DNA of 7,158 nt. Source: an uncultured Anaerostipes sp. (GTDB lineage: Bacteria > Bacillota > Clostridia > Lachnospirales > Lachnospiraceae). Shown one piece after another: positions 5,524-7,158 of the stretch. The notes under the pieces were generated by a model that was not told where the DNA came from, did no database searches, and saw only the letters and a program-made list of their open reading frames with translations. Position 1 is the stretch's first letter. The number at the start of each line of letters is the position of its first letter. The stretch is from NCBI GenBank assembly GCA_900756035.1, contig CAAEIR010000311.1, positions 1-7,158 on the forward strand, in the 5' to 3' direction. A program made the translations under genes and the position numbers.

Positions 5524-5552
5524 TTGACAGAACAGATAGGATTTGTTAACAT
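5524..5552 (+). promoter_or_regulatory. guaB promoter (extended -10)
   Basis: A perfect -35 TTGACA (5524-5529) is followed after 17 bp by TAACAT (5547-5552), preceded by TG at 5544-5545, i.e. an extended -10. The expected transcription start near 5559 gives a leader of about 34 nt, too short for a riboswitch. This position also rules out a TTG start at 5521 for guaB. Confidence 0.8.
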
Positions 5553-5561
5553 ATCTAACAA
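5543..5561. promoter_or_regulatory. Inverted repeat over the guaB -10 and start site (operator candidate, Rex-like)
   Basis: TTGTTA (5543-5548) and TAACAA (5556-5561) are perfect inverted repeats separated by 7 nt, covering the -10 and probable +1. It resembles the Rex redox-regulator consensus TTGTTAA-N4-TTAACAA, but the centre is one base longer, so binding by Rex is doubtful. The position fits a repressor site. Confidence 0.4.
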
Positions 5562-5592
5562 TACAATACTATGCAAGAAAGTGAGGAAAATA

Positions 5593-7044
5593 ATGGGTAA
5601 GTTAATTGGTGAAGGAATTACATTTGATGATGTGCTGTTAGTACCGGCATTTTCAGAGGTAATTGCGAATGATGTGGACACACGTACACGTTTGACAAAC
5701 AAAATTCAGCTGAATATTCCGCTGATGAGTGCCAGCATGGATACGGTAACGGAGCACCGTATGGCGATTGCGATGGCAAGACAGGGTGGAATCGGAATCA
5801 TACATAAAAATATGTCAATTGAACAGCAGGCAGAAGAAGTTGACAAGGTAAAACGTTCAGAAAACGGGGTTATTACAGATCCATTTTCATTATCACCAGA
5901 ACATACCATTCAGGATGCCGATGATTTGATGTCAAAATTCCGTATTTCAGGTGTTCCGATTACAGAAGGAACAAAATTAGTGGGAATTATCACTAACCGT
6001 GATTTGAAATTCGAGACAGACTTCTCTAAGAAGATCAAGGAGTCTATGACATCTGAGGGATTGGTAACAGCGAAAGAAGGAATCACTTTAGACGAAGCGA
6101 AACAGATTCTTGGAAAAGCAAGAAAAGAAAAGCTGCCGATTGTAGATGATGATTTCAATTTAAAAGGTCTGATTACAATTAAAGATATTGAAAAACAGAT
6201 CAAATATCCGAATGCTGCAAAAGATGATCAGGGAAGACTGTTATGCGGAGCAGGTGTTGGAATTACTGCTGACGTACTGGATCGTGTACAGGCATTAGTA
6301 GATGTTCATGTAGACGTAATTGTTGTGGATTCTGCTCATGGACATTCCGGAAATGTATTAAATGTCGTGAAGATGGTGAAGGAAAAATTCCCGGATCTTC
6401 AGGTAATCGCAGGAAATGTAGCAACAGGTGCAGGAGCAAAAGCACTGATTGAAGCAGGAGCAGATTGTGTCAAGATCGGTATCGGACCTGGATCTATCTG
6501 TACAACTCGTGTCGTTGCAGGAATTGGTGTTCCTCAGATCACTGCAATTATGAATGCTTATGAGGAAGCGAAGAAAGCAGGAATTCCGATTATTGCAGAT
6601 GGTGGTATTAAATATTCAGGAGAGATTACCAAGGCAATCGCTGCAGGTGCAGACGTATGTATGCTGGGAAGTATGCTGGCAGGATGTGATGAGAGCCCTG
6701 GAGATTTCGAATTATATCAGGGAAGAAAATATAAAGTTTATCGCGGAATGGGATCATTGGCAGCTATGGAAAACGGAAGTAAAGACCGTTATTTCCAGAC
6801 AAATGCTAAGAAATTAGTACCGGAAGGTGTAGAAGGACGAGTTGCTTATAAGGGAACTGTAGAAGATACGATTTTCCAGATGTTAGGAGGACTTCGTTCC
6901 GGTATGGGATACTGCGGTGCGAAAGATATTAAGACTCTGCAAGAAACAGGAGAGTTTGTAAAGATTTCTGCTGCTTCCTTAAAAGAGAGTCATCCACACG
7001 ATATTCATATTACAAAAGAAGCACCAAACTACAGTGTAGAATAA
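5593..7044 (+). CDS. guaB: IMP dehydrogenase
   Basis: A complete 483-residue enzyme, usual bacterial length, oxidising IMP to XMP with NAD+ in the first committed step of GMP synthesis (cytoplasmic tetramer). The N-terminal barrel strand ITFDDVLLVP (9-18) is followed by two CBS domains (about 95-205; e.g. GVPITEGTKLVGIITNRDL and KLPIVDDDFNLKGLITIKDI). The catalytic barrel has GNVATGAGA (274-282), the active-site loop GIGPGSICTTR (296-306) with catalytic Cys303, the phosphate-binding DGGIKYSG (336-343), CMLGSMLAG (356-364) and YRGMGSLAAM (383-392). The mobile flap EGVEGRVAYKG (411-421) carries R416 and Y419. The ATG at 5593 is chosen because GTGAGG (5581-5586) lies 6 nt before it and the protein then begins as family members do (MGKLIGEGITFDD). 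An in-frame TTG at 5521 would add 24 residues but lies upstream of the promoter -35. Single-gene transcript with its own promoter and terminator. Confidence 0.97.
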   Translation: MGKLIGEGITFDDVLLVPAFSEVIANDVDTRTRLTNKIQLNIPLMSASMDTVTEHRMAIAMARQGGIGIIHKNMSIEQQAEEVDKVKRSENGVITDPFSLSPEHTIQDADDLMSKFRISGVPITEGTKLVGIITNRDLKFETDFSKKIKESMTSEGLVTAKEGITLDEAKQILGKARKEKLPIVDDDFNLKGLITIKDIEKQIKYPNAAKDDQGRLLCGAGVGITADVLDRVQALVDVHVDVIVVDSAHGHSGNVLNVVKMVKEKFPDLQVIAGNVATGAGAKALIEAGADCVKIGIGPGSICTTRVVAGIGVPQITAIMNAYEEAKKAGIPIIADGGIKYSGEITKAIAAGADVCMLGSMLAGCDESPGDFELYQGRKYKVYRGMGSLAAMENGSKDRYFQTNAKKLVPEGVEGRVAYKGTVEDTIFQMLGGLRSGMGYCGAKDIKTLQETGEFVKISAASLKESHPHDIHITKEAPNYSVE

Positions 7045-7059
7045 TTAAATCAGATACAA

Positions 7060-7112
7060 AGGGGCTGTGAAAAAACTCGATTGAGTTTTTTCGCATCCCT
7101 CTTTTTGCTTTT
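7060..7112 (+). terminator. Intrinsic terminator of guaB
   Basis: A long stem (7061-7078 with 7083-7100) centred on AAAAAACTC-GATT-GAGTTTTTT continues outward through GTG/CGC and GGG/CCC pairs with a small internal mismatch. It is followed by CTTTTTGCTTTT (7101-7112). It begins about 16 nt after the guaB stop. Confidence 0.9.
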
Positions 7113-7158
7113 GTTGTGTATAAATTGCTAGAATCCTACGCTGAAAAGGCGCACTTCC

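Noticed and set aside
41..7141. The 9-mer ATCCTACGC occurs at both ends of the window (41-49 and 7133-7141), suggesting a direct repeat flanking the region.
   Set aside because: In about 7 kb roughly a hundred repeated 9-mers are expected by chance, and similarity does not extend beyond the nine bases.

Overview
The window looks like a chromosomal segment from a low-to-mid GC anaerobic Clostridia, most likely Lachnospiraceae. That guess rests on AGGAGG-type ribosome sites, A+T-rich intergenic DNA, bacterial -35/-10 promoters, and proteins typical of gut clostridia (NADPH-type iron alcohol dehydrogenase, NfnAB, IMP dehydrogenase). It was made by reading the sequence, not by database search. 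All genes seen are on the + strand.

Left part (1-1363): a decayed sugar-alcohol locus. A cluster of inverted repeats (1-16, 59-103, 103-116) is followed by three broken genes in the same orientation. They are a 44-codon scrap of a class II sugar-bisphosphate aldolase (130-264), a zinc-type polyol dehydrogenase lacking its catalytic domain and carrying a one-base frameshift near its 3' end (347-863), and the C-terminal half of a SorC-type sugar-sensing regulator (about 923-1363). An aldolase, a polyol dehydrogenase and a SorC regulator are the expected parts of a sorbitol/galactitol-like catabolic operon.

Middle (1381-2604): an intact iron-dependent, probably NADPH-linked, butanol/aldehyde-type alcohol dehydrogenase begins 17 nt after the SorC remnant and ends at a strong hairpin.

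Centre (2614-5474): a well-defined operon with a near-consensus promoter that has a palindrome in its spacer. It encodes NfnA and NfnB, the two subunits of the electron-bifurcating NADH-dependent ferredoxin:NADP+ oxidoreductase, and a stand-alone homologue of the PTS glucitol/sorbitol IIA protein. It ends at a 14-bp terminator. The IIA protein has no IIB/IIC partner here and appears to lack the usual phospho-accepting histidine, so a regulatory or non-transport role is possible.

Right part (5524-7112): guaB (IMP dehydrogenase, guanine nucleotide synthesis) is monocistronic, with its own extended -10 promoter overlapped by an inverted repeat and its own terminator. The last ~45 bases show no feature I can support.

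No clearly new multi-gene system is visible. The points most worth a second look are the orphan IIA protein coupled to NfnAB, the decayed polyol operon, and the promoter-embedded palindromes.
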